Below are positions 44,739 to 53,198 of a DNA stretch of 64,000 nt, one piece after another (within the stretch, counting starts at the first letter, position 1; each line of letters begins with the position of its first letter). Source of the stretch: a bacterium MS4. GTDB taxonomy: Bacteria > Bacillota > Clostridia > Oscillospirales > Acutalibacteraceae. The DNA is taken from positions 607-64,606 of the forward strand of contig CCFG01000008.1 of assembly GCA_000752215.1 (NCBI GenBank), in the 5' to 3' direction. Position numbers and translations under genes: made by a program. Below the pieces are notes generated by a model that saw only the letters and a program-made list of their open reading frames with translations, ran no database searches and had not been told where the DNA came from.

Positions 44739-45434
44739 ATGCTGGAAGAATTGAAGGAACAGGTCTGCGAGGCGAACCGTCAGCTCCCCGCCCACAATCT
44801 GGTGGTGTTCACCTGGGGGAATGTTTCCGGAATCGACCGGGAATCGGGGCTGTTTGTCATTAAACCCTCCGGCGTGGAATACGACAGGCTCAAACCGAAG
44901 GATATGGTCGTGATGAGCCTGAATGGGGAAAAGGTGGAGGGAGACTTGAATCCCTCCTCCGACACGCCGACGCACTGCGTCCTGTATCGGAATTTCTCCG
45001 CGATCGGCGGAATTGTCCATACCCACTCCCGATGGGCGACCATCTGGGCGCAGGCGGGACAGTCCATTCCGGCTTACGGCACCACGCACGGCGACTATTT
45101 TTACGGGCCGATCCCCTGTACCAGAAAAATGACCCCGGAAGAAATCGCGGGCGCCTATGAGACGGAAACCGGCAATGTGATTGTGGAAACATTTCAGAAG
45201 GAAAATCCCGCCGATATCCCCGCCGTCCTGGTTCATTCCCACGGACCTTTTACCTGGGGCAGGGACTGCTTTGAAGCGGTGCACAATTCCGTAGTGCTGG
45301 AAGAATTGGCCATGATGGCCTGGCACACCCAGGAAATGGCAGAGGCCCAGGATGGACCGATGCAGCAGGAACTGCTTGATAAGCATTTCTTGCGCAAGCA
45401 TGGAGCGCACGCGTATTACGGACAAAATCGCTAA
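44739..45434 (+). CDS. araD: L-ribulose-5-phosphate 4-epimerase
   Basis: 231 residues of the class II aldolase family. [25 protein letters not shown], zinc ligands in [15 protein letters not shown] (HxH), and [10 protein letters not shown] near residue 168 are hallmarks. It converts L-ribulose-5-P to D-xylulose-5-P for the pentose phosphate or phosphoketolase routes. AAGGGATGAGGACGA precedes ATG 44739. Last gene of the arabinose operon. Confidence 0.96.
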   Translation: MLEELKEQVCEANRQLPAHNLVVFTWGNVSGIDRESGLFVIKPSGVEYDRLKPKDMVVMSLNGEKVEGDLNPSSDTPTHCVLYRNFSAIGGIVHTHSRWATIWAQAGQSIPAYGTTHGDYFYGPIPCTRKMTPEEIAGAYETETGNVIVETFQKENPADIPAVLVHSHGPFTWGRDCFEAVHNSVVLEELAMMAWHTQEMAEAQDGPMQQELLDKHFLRKHGAHAYYGQNR

Positions 45435-45463
45435 CAAGAACCTTTTTCAATACTTTCCTCCCT

Positions 45464-45496
45464 GGCCATGGCGAATTCGCCATGGCCTTTCTTTTT
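45464..45496 (+). terminator. Terminator of the arabinose operon
   Basis: A perfect palindrome centred on GAATTC with half GGCCATGGCGAA (45464-45487), followed by TTTCTTTTT. Confidence 0.88.
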
Positions 45497-45628
45497 AGGT
45501 CACTTCGGGAAAGGAATCAGGCTGCCCGCCGGGGACGCCGGTTAGGGGAGTCCATAAAAGTACAGTTTCATGCGAGGGAAGCCGGAGATATTGGGACATC
45601 AGAATCAGGCACTTTATGACGGCACCGC

Positions 45629-45640
45629 GCAAACGATTGC
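45629..45640. promoter_or_regulatory. Sulfur-locus box 1 (LacI/cre-like) upstream of the sbp promoter
   Basis: GCAAACGATTGC, a near-palindrome with central CG at 45634-45635. The central G lies 17 bp before the -35 and 40 bp before the -10 of the sbp promoter; the same spacing recurs at two other promoters in the locus. Confidence 0.65.
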
Positions 45641-45651
45641 TTAATTTCCCG

Positions 45652-45680
45652 TTGCAGAACCGGAAGCATTAGGGTATTAT
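45652..45680 (+). promoter_or_regulatory. Promoter of the sulfate importer operon
   Basis: TTGCAG (45652-45657), a 17-bp spacer and TATTAT (45675-45680). The start of transcription would be near 45687, with a 190-nt leader before sbp. Confidence 0.75.
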
Positions 45681-45691
45681 AAAACAATACT

Positions 45692-45714
45692 ATACATATC
45701 AATTATATATGTAT
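45692..45714. promoter_or_regulatory. AT-rich palindrome at the sbp transcription start
   Basis: ATACATAT-N7-ATATGTAT, an exact inverted repeat beginning 11 bp past the -10. Nearly the same palindrome with the same N7 spacer lies at 51007-51029. Confidence 0.65.
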
Positions 45715-45735
45715 TAAGAAGCGAGGGTGGTACTC

Positions 45736-45801
45736 ATGCTGCATAAAAACAACCTGCGTATCCCGGTTCGTTTTCGATGTTGCACGGATTTGGAAGGATA
45801 G
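45736..45801 (+). CDS. Cysteine-containing leader peptide upstream of sbp
   Basis: 21 codons, MLHKNNLRIPVRF then RCCTDLEG, ending TAG. GCGAGGGTGG lies about 6 nt before ATG 45736, so translation is plausible. Two adjacent Cys codons (TGT TGC at 45778-45783) fall 1 nt before the left arm of a strong hairpin (45785-45833). The setting, in the leader of a sulfate importer, resembles amino-acid attenuator peptides. Actinobacterial cysteine leader peptides are a known parallel, but this sequence is not recognisably related. Confidence 0.55.
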   Translation: MLHKNNLRIPVRFRCCTDLEG

Positions 45802-45833
45802 ATCATGTGATGCGGCAATCACCTCCAAATCCG
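45785..45833 (+). promoter_or_regulatory. Attenuator-like hairpin after the Cys codons
   Basis: CGGATTTGGAAGG (45785-45797) pairs with CCTCCAAATCCG (45822-45833) with one bulged A, and an inner GTGAT/ATCAC stem extends it. The left arm spans the last leader codons and its stop, so a ribosome stalled at the Cys codons would keep it open. No T run follows, so it would act on translation, RNA stability or Rho, or pair with other leader segments. Confidence 0.6.
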
Positions 45834-45874
45834 GTTTGCAAACAATCTAAAACGATGAAATGAGGGATATTTCT

Positions 45875-46951
45875 ATGAAACATATATTTTCTTTCAGAAA
45901 AACACTGGCTCTGGCAATCGCCTTGGCCACGATTGCGGGAACTCTGTCCGGCTGCGCCGGGAATAATTCCCCCGCGGCCTCTTCCGTAAATTCTTCCGCA
46001 TCCGCCGCGTCTTCCGCCAAGCCGGTGGCCATCTCCAATGTTTCCTACGACCCTACCCGCGAGCTTTACGAGCAGTACAACAAGCTTTTCCAGGAATACT
46101 GGGAGAAAGAGAAGGGGCAGAAGGTGGAAATCACCCAGTCCCACGGCGGTTCCGGCAAACAGGCCCGTTCGGTGCTGGAAGGCAACGAGGCCGACGTGGT
46201 TACGCTGGCGCTTGAGGGTGATGTGGATGAATTGCGCAAAGGCGGCCTGATTGAGGACGGCTGGGTGAATGAGTTCCCGAAGAACAGTGCACCCTACACC
46301 TCCACCATCGTCTTTTTAGTCCGCAAGGGCAACCCCAAAAATCTGAAGGATTGGGACGATCTTGTGAAACCCGGCGTGGAAGTCATCACCCCCGATCCTA
46401 AGAGCTCCGGCGGCGCGCGTTGGAATTTTCTGGCGGCCTGGGCATATGCGGATAAGAAATTCGGCGGAGACGAAGCCAAAGATCAGGAATTTCTGAAATC
46501 GCTGTACGCCAACGTGACCGTTCTGGATTCCGGCGCCCGCGGCGCCACCACCACCTTTGTGGAAAACGGGCAGGGAGATGTGCTGCTGGCCTGGGAGAAC
46601 GAGGCCTTCCTTTCCCAGAAAGAGCATCCGGATGATTTTGAGATCATCACCCCGTCCCTGAGCATTCTTGCCCAGCCGTCGGTCGCGGTAGTGGATGCCA
46701 ACGCCAAAAAGCACGGTACCGAGGAAGTTTCCAAAGCATATCTGGAATACCTTTATTCGGACGATGCACAGCGCCTGGAGGGTAAAAACTACTATCGCCC
46801 CTCCAACCCCGACATTCTGAAGGAATTCGGCGACACTTTTAATCTGAATATCGAGATGGTCAACATCGACGACGATTTCGGGGGCTGGGAAAAAGCGGCC
46901 GGGAAGTTCTTTGCGGACGGTGCGATCTTCGACCAGATTTATAAAAAATAG
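45875..46951 (+). CDS. sbp: Sulfate/thiosulfate-binding lipoprotein
   Basis: 358 residues. A signal peptide with lipobox LSGC at about residue 27, a Ser/Ala linker and a periplasmic sulfate-binding domain: [86 protein letters not shown]. These are diagnostic of Sbp/CysP. ATG 45875 has GAGGG upstream. It delivers sulfate to CysT-CysW. It is preceded by a regulated leader with a cysteine peptide and hairpin. Confidence 0.96.
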   Translation: MKHIFSFRKTLALAIALATIAGTLSGCAGNNSPAASSVNSSASAASSAKPVAISNVSYDPTRELYEQYNKLFQEYWEKEKGQKVEITQSHGGSGKQARSVLEGNEADVVTLALEGDVDELRKGGLIEDGWVNEFPKNSAPYTSTIVFLVRKGNPKNLKDWDDLVKPGVEVITPDPKSSGGARWNFLAAWAYADKKFGGDEAKDQEFLKSLYANVTVLDSGARGATTTFVENGQGDVLLAWENEAFLSQKEHPDDFEIITPSLSILAQPSVAVVDANAKKHGTEEVSKAYLEYLYSDDAQRLEGKNYYRPSNPDILKEFGDTFNLNIEMVNIDDDFGGWEKAAGKFFADGAIFDQIYKK

Positions 46952-46989
46952 TGATTCATTTACGATTACCGATCATAGGGGGCCTGCAA

Positions 46990-47838
46990 ATGTTTCCTCT
47001 GAAAAAGCGTTCCAGAAAGCGACAAAATAATATCATACCGGGTTTTCGGCTCTCCATGGGGATTACCGTTACCATGCTCAGCCTGATTGTGCTGATTCCC
47101 CTGTGTTCGGTTTTTTTGACCCTTTCGGGTACGACCTTCGCTGATTTTTGGCGGGTGATCACCGACAAGCAGACGGTGGCTACCTATCGGGTGAGCCTGT
47201 CCTGCGCTGCCATTGCCGCTGTGGTCAACGCGGTTTTTGGGATTCTCCTCGCGTGGATTCTGACCCGCTATGAATTCCCGTTCCGTAGGGTGCTGGACGG
47301 CCTGATCGAACTGCCCTTCGCCCTGCCCACCGCGGTGGCCGGCATCTCGCTGACCACCCTGTATTCCGACAAAGGGTGGATCGGCCGGTTGTTTGACCGG
47401 ATCGGCGTCAAAATTTCTTACACGACCGTCGGTATTGTGATTGCCATGATTTTTATCGGCATCCCTTTTGTAGTGCGCTCTATCCAGCCGGTGCTGGAAA
47501 AGCTGAACCCGCAGTACGAGGAAGCGGCCTTGGTGCTGGGGGCCAGCCGCTCCCGCATCTTTTTTAAGGTGGTGTTCCCGGAAATTCTGCCCGCCACCCT
47601 GACCGGGTTCGGGCTGGCCTTTGCCCGCTGTATCGGGGAATACGGCAGCGTGGTGTTTATCGCGGGGAACATCCCCTATAAAACGCAGATTACGCCGCTG
47701 ATTATCATGAATAAGCTGGAACAGTTCAACTACGCCGCCGCCACCTCCATCGCGCTGGTCATGATTGTATTCGCCTTTGTTCTGCTGTTCGGCATCAATC
47801 TGCTCCAGGCCAGAATCAATAAAATAGCAAGGGGGTAA
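46990..47838 (+). CDS. cysT: Sulfate ABC transporter permease CysT
   Basis: 282 residues, about six membrane helices. LPFALPTAVAGISLTTLY and the EAA loop EEAALVLGASRSRIFFKVVFPEILPA are the CysT (CysU) pattern, as is GEYGSVVFIAGNIPYKTQITPLII. ATG 46990 has TAGGGGGCC upstream; an earlier GTG frame from 46951 would overlap the sbp stop. Part of the sbp-cysTWA operon in the cell membrane. Confidence 0.95.
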   Translation: MFPLKKRSRKRQNNIIPGFRLSMGITVTMLSLIVLIPLCSVFLTLSGTTFADFWRVITDKQTVATYRVSLSCAAIAAVVNAVFGILLAWILTRYEFPFRRVLDGLIELPFALPTAVAGISLTTLYSDKGWIGRLFDRIGVKISYTTVGIVIAMIFIGIPFVVRSIQPVLEKLNPQYEEAALVLGASRSRIFFKVVFPEILPATLTGFGLAFARCIGEYGSVVFIAGNIPYKTQITPLIIMNKLEQFNYAAATSIALVMIVFAFVLLFGINLLQARINKIARG

Positions 47839-47843
47839 ATCGG

Positions 47844-48653
47844 ATGAAACAAAAAATGATCAAAGGGACCCTCATCCTGCTGGGAGGGACGTTTCTGGTC
47901 GTTATGCTGGTCCTGCCCCTTGCCACCGTGCTGGTCTATGCCCTGCGGCAGGGCTGGGAGACCTTTTCCAAGTCCATTACCGACGAGTACGCGGTCAAGG
48001 CGCTGCAGCTGACTCTGCTGACGACCGGGATTACGGTTGTTGTCAACACGGTGTTCGGCATCTTCGCGGCGTGGACGATCACCAAATTCCGCTTTCGGGG
48101 AAAGCAGACGCTCACCACCCTGATCGACATTCCCTTTTCCATTTCGCCCGTCATCGCGGGGTTGGTGTTCATTCTCGTGTTCGGTCGGATCGGCTGGGCG
48201 TATCCGCTTTTGGAAGCGATGAATCTCAAAATTGTGTTTGCCGTGCCCGGCATCGTGCTGGCCACGATTTTTGTTACCTTCCCCTTTGTTTCCCGCGAGC
48301 TGATTCCTTTGATGCAGGCTCAGGGCAATGACGAGGAGGAGGCCGCCGCGCTGATGGGGGCCAAAGGTTTCTCCATTTTTCGCAGGGTCACTTTTCCCCA
48401 TATCAAATGGGCGCTGTTATACGGCGTGATTCTCTGTACCGCCCGGAGCCTGGGCGAATTCGGCGCAGTATCGGTGGTATCCGGACATCTGCGGGGCAAA
48501 ACCAACACCCTCCCGCTTCATGTGGAGATTCTGTTCAATGAATTCCAGCTGACGGCCGCCTTTGCCGTTTCCTCCATTTTGGTCCTGATCGCGGTAATCA
48601 TCCTCATTCTGCGCAACATCGTAGAACACCGCATCAAGAGAGAAAAGAGGTAA
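47844..48653 (+). CDS. cysW: Sulfate ABC transporter permease CysW
   Basis: 269 residues, about six helices. DIPFSISPVIAGLVFILVFGRIGW, the EAA loop EEEAAALMGAKGFSIFRRVTFPHIK and the late GEFGAVSVVSGHLRGKTNTLPLHVEILFNEF are CysW hallmarks. It follows cysT by 5 bp with ribosome site AAGGGGGTAAATC, and pairs with it in the importer. Confidence 0.95.
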   Translation: MKQKMIKGTLILLGGTFLVVMLVLPLATVLVYALRQGWETFSKSITDEYAVKALQLTLLTTGITVVVNTVFGIFAAWTITKFRFRGKQTLTTLIDIPFSISPVIAGLVFILVFGRIGWAYPLLEAMNLKIVFAVPGIVLATIFVTFPFVSRELIPLMQAQGNDEEEAAALMGAKGFSIFRRVTFPHIKWALLYGVILCTARSLGEFGAVSVVSGHLRGKTNTLPLHVEILFNEFQLTAAFAVSSILVLIAVIILILRNIVEHRIKREKR

Positions 48654-48658
48654 GCAAT

Positions 48659-49717
48659 ATGTATGTGGAGCTTCAGAATATCAATAAAAAATTCGGTGGG
48701 TTTCAGGCGGCGGACAATGTCAGCTTTTCCATTGAACAGGGCAAACTGATCGGGCTGCTCGGTCCTTCCGGCAGCGGAAAGACCACCCTCCTGCGTATCA
48801 TCGCCGGGCTCGAAACGCCGGACAGCGGCACCATCGTCATTGACGGCCAGCGGGTAAACGACCTGCCCGCCAGCGAACGGGGAATCGGCTTTGTGTTCCA
48901 GAATTATGCGCTTTTTCGCTACATGACGGTGTTCGACAACATCGCTTTTGGGCTTGAGGTGCAGAAGAAAGACAGGGCGTATATCAAAGAGAGGGTCGGT
49001 GAACTGATCCGGCTGATTGGGCTGGAGGGCCTGGAAAAACGCCGCCCGCACCAGCTTTCCGGCGGGCAGAAGCAGCGGGTGGCCTTCGCCCGCGCGCTGG
49101 CGCCAATGCCCCATCTGCTGCTGCTCGACGAACCCTTTGCCGCGATTGACGCCAAGGTCCGCAAGGAACTGCGCACCTGGCTGAGAGAGACCATCAACAA
49201 GGTGGGCATCACCAGCATCTTCGTTACCCACGACCAGGAGGAGGCGGTGGAGGTTGCGGATGAAATCATCATCACCAACAAAGGGCGAATCGAGCAGATC
49301 GGAACGCCGGTAGACATTTACAAGAATCCCGCCACCCCCTTTGCCTCAAAATTCATTGGGGAATCGATCGTCGTGGAAGATTACGGCAGGTTTCACGGGT
49401 TTGAAACCAATGAAGGCTATGCCACAGCCGTGCTCCGGCCCGAATTTGTGCACGTCACGAAGGTGGATAAGGAGCTTTATCCCCACGCCTCGGAGCGCGG
49501 GAAGGTGGAAGACATTTTCTTTCGCGGCAATGTGCTGGAGCTGCGGGTGAACGTCGGCGGCGAAAAGCTGATCGCCTATCGTTCTCTTGAGGACGACCCG
49601 CTCACCGTGGGCGAGGAGGTCAGCGTTTTGATTTACCGGCTGTATCTCTATAACGACCGGCAGGTCCAGCTGGTGGAAAACGCATCCTTAAATAACGAAC
49701 AGACATTTTACATTTAA
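48659..49717 (+). CDS. cysA: Sulfate ABC transporter ATPase CysA
   Basis: 352 residues. Walker A GPSGSGKTT, signature LSGGQKQR, Walker B LLLLDEPFAA, and the H-loop VTHDQEEA. The C-terminal 120 residues form the regulatory TOBE-like domain usual in CysA, with RGNVLELRVNVGGEKLIAY. It powers sulfate uptake with CysTW. Ribosome site AGAGGTAAGCAAT. The operon ends with GC-rich hairpins around 49718-49760. Confidence 0.96.
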   Translation: MYVELQNINKKFGGFQAADNVSFSIEQGKLIGLLGPSGSGKTTLLRIIAGLETPDSGTIVIDGQRVNDLPASERGIGFVFQNYALFRYMTVFDNIAFGLEVQKKDRAYIKERVGELIRLIGLEGLEKRRPHQLSGGQKQRVAFARALAPMPHLLLLDEPFAAIDAKVRKELRTWLRETINKVGITSIFVTHDQEEAVEVADEIIITNKGRIEQIGTPVDIYKNPATPFASKFIGESIVVEDYGRFHGFETNEGYATAVLRPEFVHVTKVDKELYPHASERGKVEDIFFRGNVLELRVNVGGEKLIAYRSLEDDPLTVGEEVSVLIYRLYLYNDRQVQLVENASLNNEQTFYI

Positions 49718-49946
49718 AGCCGCCTTTCCCCGCAGGCGGACGATTCCCGGCAGCAGCAAAGCCCGGCCCTGCCGGTCGAAGCGGCGCCGTTGAGCCGGCT
49801 GACTGAAAGTGTTCCGCCACAAACTAAGCTGTACAAAAATACACCTTGATTTGGCTTGTCGTCAGCCGTACCAAGGTGCATTTCTGATTTTCAGGCGGTT
49901 TTGGGAAACGCTGCCGCATTTCGGCGCTGTTGTACGCGGGGAAGCG
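49718..49946. other. Convergent intergenic region after cysA
   Basis: It contains a CCGCCT/AGGCGG hairpin directly after the cysA stop (without a clear T run) and an inverted repeat TACACCTTG/CAAGGTGCA at about 49838-49883 that may end either convergent transcript. No gene. Confidence 0.5.
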
Positions 49947-50981
49947 TCATATGCAGATTTCTGCGTTTAAATTTGCAACGCTCTCCCGGATCGCCAGCTT
50001 GTTCGGCAAAAAAATTTTCAAGGGCAGCCTGTGCCTCTTCTGGATTCTGTTGATGAGAATCTGCACCGCCACATTTCCCATTTCGACGATGGGCATCCCC
50101 ACGGTAGTTAACATTGGGGAAACGTATCCGGACAGTTCAATATTATCCATGCTGATGACGGAAAGCTGTTCCGGGACCTTGATTTTCGCCTCGGTAAAAC
50201 GGCGCAGGGCGGCGATTGCGACCATGTCGGTTGCGCAGAAAACCGCGGTGGGAAGCGGACTTGCTGTTCTGAGCAGATGCTCCGCTCCCTGATATCCTCC
50301 GGCTCCGTTTTGCGGGCAGTTGCTGATCAAGCCTGCGGAGCAATCCAGCCTATGTTCGCGGAGCGTATCGAGATACGCCCGGTATCGGACCTCGTTTGCA
50401 ATCTCGCCAATATAGCCGATCCGCCGGTGACCGCAGGAAATCAGGTGCTTCATCGCAATCTGTGTCGCCTCGTATCCGTCGCAGATGACCTGATCGCAGC
50501 CGGCGGAGATGATGTTACGGCCCACGTAGACAAGGTTCCGATAGTGCTTTTCCAGAAAGCCGATATAGTCGCTGCTGAACCGTCCCAGAACAATGGCTCC
50601 GTCCGCTTTGAACAGCTCGATTTTCTCCGGCACGGTCGTTTTGATATCGAAAACCGAATAGGAAAGCCGCACGGGATAGCCCCACTCCAGCGCCTGCTGT
50701 TCGATGACCCTTGCGAGCTGTGCAAAAAAAGGATCGTCGTCGATTGTTTTCGTTCTGCCCAAAATGCAGGCTACCGCACCGGCAGGCGCTTTGGGCGCCC
50801 TCGTTCTTCCCTGCTTCAGCTCCCGGGCGCTCTGATTGGGCGTGTAGCCTGTTTCCCTGATAATCGACCAGACCCGGTCCCGTACTTCCTTGCGGGCAAA
50901 ACTGTCGTCCGGGGAGTTGATAATCCGTGATACGGTCGAAACAGACACCCCGGCTTTTGCCGCGATTTCCTTCAATGTCAA
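49947..50981 (-). CDS. LacI-family regulator of the sulfur locus
   Basis: 344 residues. The N-terminal helix-turn-helix TLKEIAAKAGVSVSTVSRIINSP and hinge NQSARELKQGRTRAP lead into a LacI/GalR effector domain with PTAVFCATDMVAIAALRRF and QLSVISMDNIELSGYVSPMLTTVGMP. I choose TTG 50981, with AAAGGAGG 9 nt upstream. Its own promoter carries the same GCAAACG box and AT palindrome as the sbp and aprA promoters, so it probably controls itself and both sulfur operons. LacI regulators usually bind sugars or nucleotides; the effector here is unknown. Confidence 0.9.
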   Translation of the reverse strand: MTLKEIAAKAGVSVSTVSRIINSPDDSFARKEVRDRVWSIIRETGYTPNQSARELKQGRTRAPKAPAGAVACILGRTKTIDDDPFFAQLARVIEQQALEWGYPVRLSYSVFDIKTTVPEKIELFKADGAIVLGRFSSDYIGFLEKHYRNLVYVGRNIISAGCDQVICDGYEATQIAMKHLISCGHRRIGYIGEIANEVRYRAYLDTLREHRLDCSAGLISNCPQNGAGGYQGAEHLLRTASPLPTAVFCATDMVAIAALRRFTEAKIKVPEQLSVISMDNIELSGYVSPMLTTVGMPIVEMGNVAVQILINRIQKRHRLPLKIFLPNKLAIRESVANLNAEICI

Positions 50982-51006
50982 CTGGATTCCTCCTTTCTGT
51001 CTATAA

Positions 51007-51029
51007 ATACATATTAAAATTATATGTTT
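51007..51029. promoter_or_regulatory. AT-rich palindrome at the lacI-type gene start
   Basis: ATACATAT-N7-ATATGTTT, one mismatch from the palindrome at 45692 with the same spacer length. It lies directly after the -10 of the regulator's promoter. Confidence 0.6.
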
Positions 51030-51030
51030 T

Positions 51031-51059
51031 ATAATACTTGTTTCCCATAAAAATTGCAA
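51031..51059 (-). promoter_or_regulatory. Promoter of the LacI-type regulator
   Basis: On the minus strand TTGCAA (51054-51059), a 17-bp spacer and TATTAT (51031-51036), almost the same hexamers as the sbp promoter. Confidence 0.7.
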
Positions 51060-51070
51060 GTGGAAAACCG

Positions 51071-51082
51071 GAAAACGTTTGC
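51071..51082. promoter_or_regulatory. Sulfur-locus box 2 (LacI/cre-like)
   Basis: GAAAACGTTTGC (GCAAACGTTTTC on the minus strand), central CG at 51076-51077. On the minus strand it lies 17 bp before the -35 and 40 bp before the -10 of the regulator's promoter. Confidence 0.65.
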
Positions 51083-51116
51083 GTTGATTTGCGCATTAAA
51101 TTGTACAATTTTTTGT

Positions 51117-51127
51117 GTAACGTTTGC
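51117..51127. promoter_or_regulatory. Sulfur-locus box 3 (LacI/cre-like)
   Basis: GTAACGTTTGC, central CG at 51121-51122, 40 bp before the -10 of the aprA promoter, matching the spacing of boxes 1 and 2. Confidence 0.6.
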
Positions 51128-51138
51128 GAAATCAGTGC

Positions 51139-51167
51139 TGGTTTTTTTGGCGTGCCCCGCGTATAAT
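51139..51167 (+). promoter_or_regulatory. Promoter of the aprA operon
   Basis: A consensus TATAAT at 51162-51167; the -35 position (51139-51144) reads TGGTTT, a poor match, as expected if an activator helps. A half-palindrome ATATGTAT lies at 51185-51192. Confidence 0.6.
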
Positions 51168-51209
51168 AATTAATATCATATTAAATATGTATGTAAAGTA
51201 GGTGATTAG

Positions 51210-52883
51210 ATGGACTTGGAAATCAGAACGCTGACCACGGATTTTCTGATTATTGGCGGCGGCACGGCGGGCTGTTACGCGGCGCTGACCTTCTGCGAAG
51301 CGTCCGACGGCAGCGTGCTGATCGCCGAGAAGGCGGACATCGAACGCAGCGGCTGCCTGGCTGCCGGAGTCAATGCCATCAACGCCTATATCGTGCCGGG
51401 GAAAACGCCCCAGGATTATGTGGATTATGCCCGTGCGGACGCACAGGGGATTGTCCGGGGCGATCTTCTGCTGACCATGGCCGAGGGGCTGAATCGCACG
51501 GCTGCCAGAATGGAGTCCCTCGGGCTGACGATTCTGAAGGATGATCAGGGACGGTATGCGGCCCGCGGCAGCCGCAATATCAAAATCAACGGCGAGAATA
51601 TCAAGCCGGTTTTAGCCGCAGCCGTTGCCGCTCAGCCGCGAATCACCGTGCTGAACCGGGTGAATGTGTTTGAGTATATCGTCAGGGACGGCCGGATTTT
51701 CGGGGCCTATGCAATCGGCGTCGACGAACCGGTGCTCTATGTGATTTCGGCCAAAGCCGTGCTTTGTGCCACCGGCGGCGCGGCGGGGCTGTACCGGCCC
51801 AACCACCCCGGTTTTTCCCGCCATAAAATGTGGTATCCGCCTTTCAACACGGGCGCGGGTTACGCCATGGGCATTCTTGCCGGGGCGGAAATGACCACCT
51901 TTGAAATGCGCTTTATCGCTCTGCGCTGCAAGGACACCATTGCCCCGACCGGGACGCTGGCGCAGGGGGTGGGCGCAAAGCAGATCAATGCGATGGGCGA
52001 GGGATACGAGCAGAAATACGGCGTTACCACCTCCCAGCGGGTGCATGGCACAGTGATGGAAAATCTGGAAGGGCGCGGCCCCTGTTATCTGCGGACCGTG
52101 GGAATCACCAGAGAGCAGGATGAGGATCTGCAAAAAGCCTATCTCAATATGGCCCCCAGCCAAACTCTGCGGTGGCTGGAAAGCGGCCGCACGCCGGGCG
52201 TGCAGAATGTGGAGATCGAGGGCACCGAGCCGTATATCGTCGGCGGGCACACCGCCAGCGGGTATTGGGTGGACACCAGCCGCGAAACCACGATCAAAGG
52301 CCTGTTCGCGGCGGGGGATGTGGCCGGAGGCTGCCCGCAGAAATACGTTACAGGCGCATTTGTGGAAGGGGAGATCGCGGCAAGAGCGGCGGCAGCCTAT
52401 ATGGACGATCAGACAGCCTCTCCCGATCCGGGGGATGCCAAAGAAAAAAAACGATGGCTGGAGGGCTTCCTGAACCGCCCCGCGGCGTCGTACGGTACAG
52501 ACGAGCTGGAAGAAGCCATGCAGTCCGTGATGGACGAATACGCGGGCGGAATCGGCGCTCATTACCGTTTTTCAGAGAAATCCCTGCGCATAGCTGCTGA
52601 TAAAATCCGTGAGCTGGAACGGAGAACCGAACTGCTGGCCGCTTCGGAGATGCAGGAGCTGGTTTACCTGTTGGAGATGCGCGAGCGCCTTACACTCTGC
52701 AAATCGGTGATCGCCCACTTGGGCGCGCGCAAGGAAACCCGCTGGCACAGCTTCGCCGAAAATACCGATTACCCGGAGAGCGGCGCCGAATGGAACTGCT
52801 ACGTCAATTCCCGGCTGGAAAACGGGCGGCTGAACATGATTTTCAGGCCGCTTGTGCGGGAAGGAGACGCGTATGAGCATTGA
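51210..52883 (+). CDS. aprA: Adenylylsulfate reductase alpha subunit (AprA-type flavoprotein)
   Basis: 557 residues of the succinate-dehydrogenase/fumarate-reductase flavoprotein family. FAD site TDFLIIGGGTAGCYAALTFCE, and the AprA-like stretch EKADIERSGCLAAGVNAINAYI with GEGYEQKYG and GDVAGGCPQKYVTGAFVEGEIAARAA. It reduces adenosine phosphosulfate to sulfite and AMP. This family is best known from dissimilatory sulfate reducers (about 620-660 residues); this shorter form with a ferredoxin partner and CysDN serves assimilation. GTAGGTGATTAG precedes ATG 51210. Its stop overlaps aprB by 11 nt. Confidence 0.9.
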   Translation: MDLEIRTLTTDFLIIGGGTAGCYAALTFCEASDGSVLIAEKADIERSGCLAAGVNAINAYIVPGKTPQDYVDYARADAQGIVRGDLLLTMAEGLNRTAARMESLGLTILKDDQGRYAARGSRNIKINGENIKPVLAAAVAAQPRITVLNRVNVFEYIVRDGRIFGAYAIGVDEPVLYVISAKAVLCATGGAAGLYRPNHPGFSRHKMWYPPFNTGAGYAMGILAGAEMTTFEMRFIALRCKDTIAPTGTLAQGVGAKQINAMGEGYEQKYGVTTSQRVHGTVMENLEGRGPCYLRTVGITREQDEDLQKAYLNMAPSQTLRWLESGRTPGVQNVEIEGTEPYIVGGHTASGYWVDTSRETTIKGLFAAGDVAGGCPQKYVTGAFVEGEIAARAAAAYMDDQTASPDPGDAKEKKRWLEGFLNRPAASYGTDELEEAMQSVMDEYAGGIGAHYRFSEKSLRIAADKIRELERRTELLAASEMQELVYLLEMRERLTLCKSVIAHLGARKETRWHSFAENTDYPESGAEWNCYVNSRLENGRLNMIFRPLVREGDAYEH

Positions 52884-53187
52884 AATTACCGCGGCAAAAT
52901 GTATCGGCTGCGGGCGGTGCCGCAAAGTCTGCCCCGGCAGCCTGATCCGCCTGGACAAAACGGGAAAAGCGGTGATCCCGCGCGCCGAAAGATGCTGGGG
53001 GTGCGCTTCCTGCGTCAAGGAATGCCCGGTGCAGGCGATCGCCATGTTTCTGGGAGAAGATATGGGCGGCCTTGGCGGCCGGCTTACCGTCCGGCGGGAA
53101 AACACCCTGCTGCACTGGACCGTCACGAATCCGGACGGCAGCGCCAAAACCCTCACGGTGGACAGCCGCGATTCAAATAATTATTAG
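52873..53187 (+). CDS. aprB: Adenylylsulfate reductase beta subunit (AprB-type ferredoxin)
   Basis: 104 residues. Two 4Fe-4S motifs: Cys10, 13, 16, 20 ([11 protein letters not shown]) and Cys41, 44, 47, 51 ([11 protein letters not shown]). The remaining 45 residues form a small C-terminal tail. It passes electrons to the AprA flavin. AAGGAGACGCGT precedes ATG 52873, inside the end of aprA, so the two are coupled. The tail is shorter than in sulfate reducers (about 150 residues). Confidence 0.9.
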   Translation: MSIEITAAKCIGCGRCRKVCPGSLIRLDKTGKAVIPRAERCWGCASCVKECPVQAIAMFLGEDMGGLGGRLTVRRENTLLHWTVTNPDGSAKTLTVDSRDSNNY

Positions 53188-53198
53188 GAGTGAACTCC

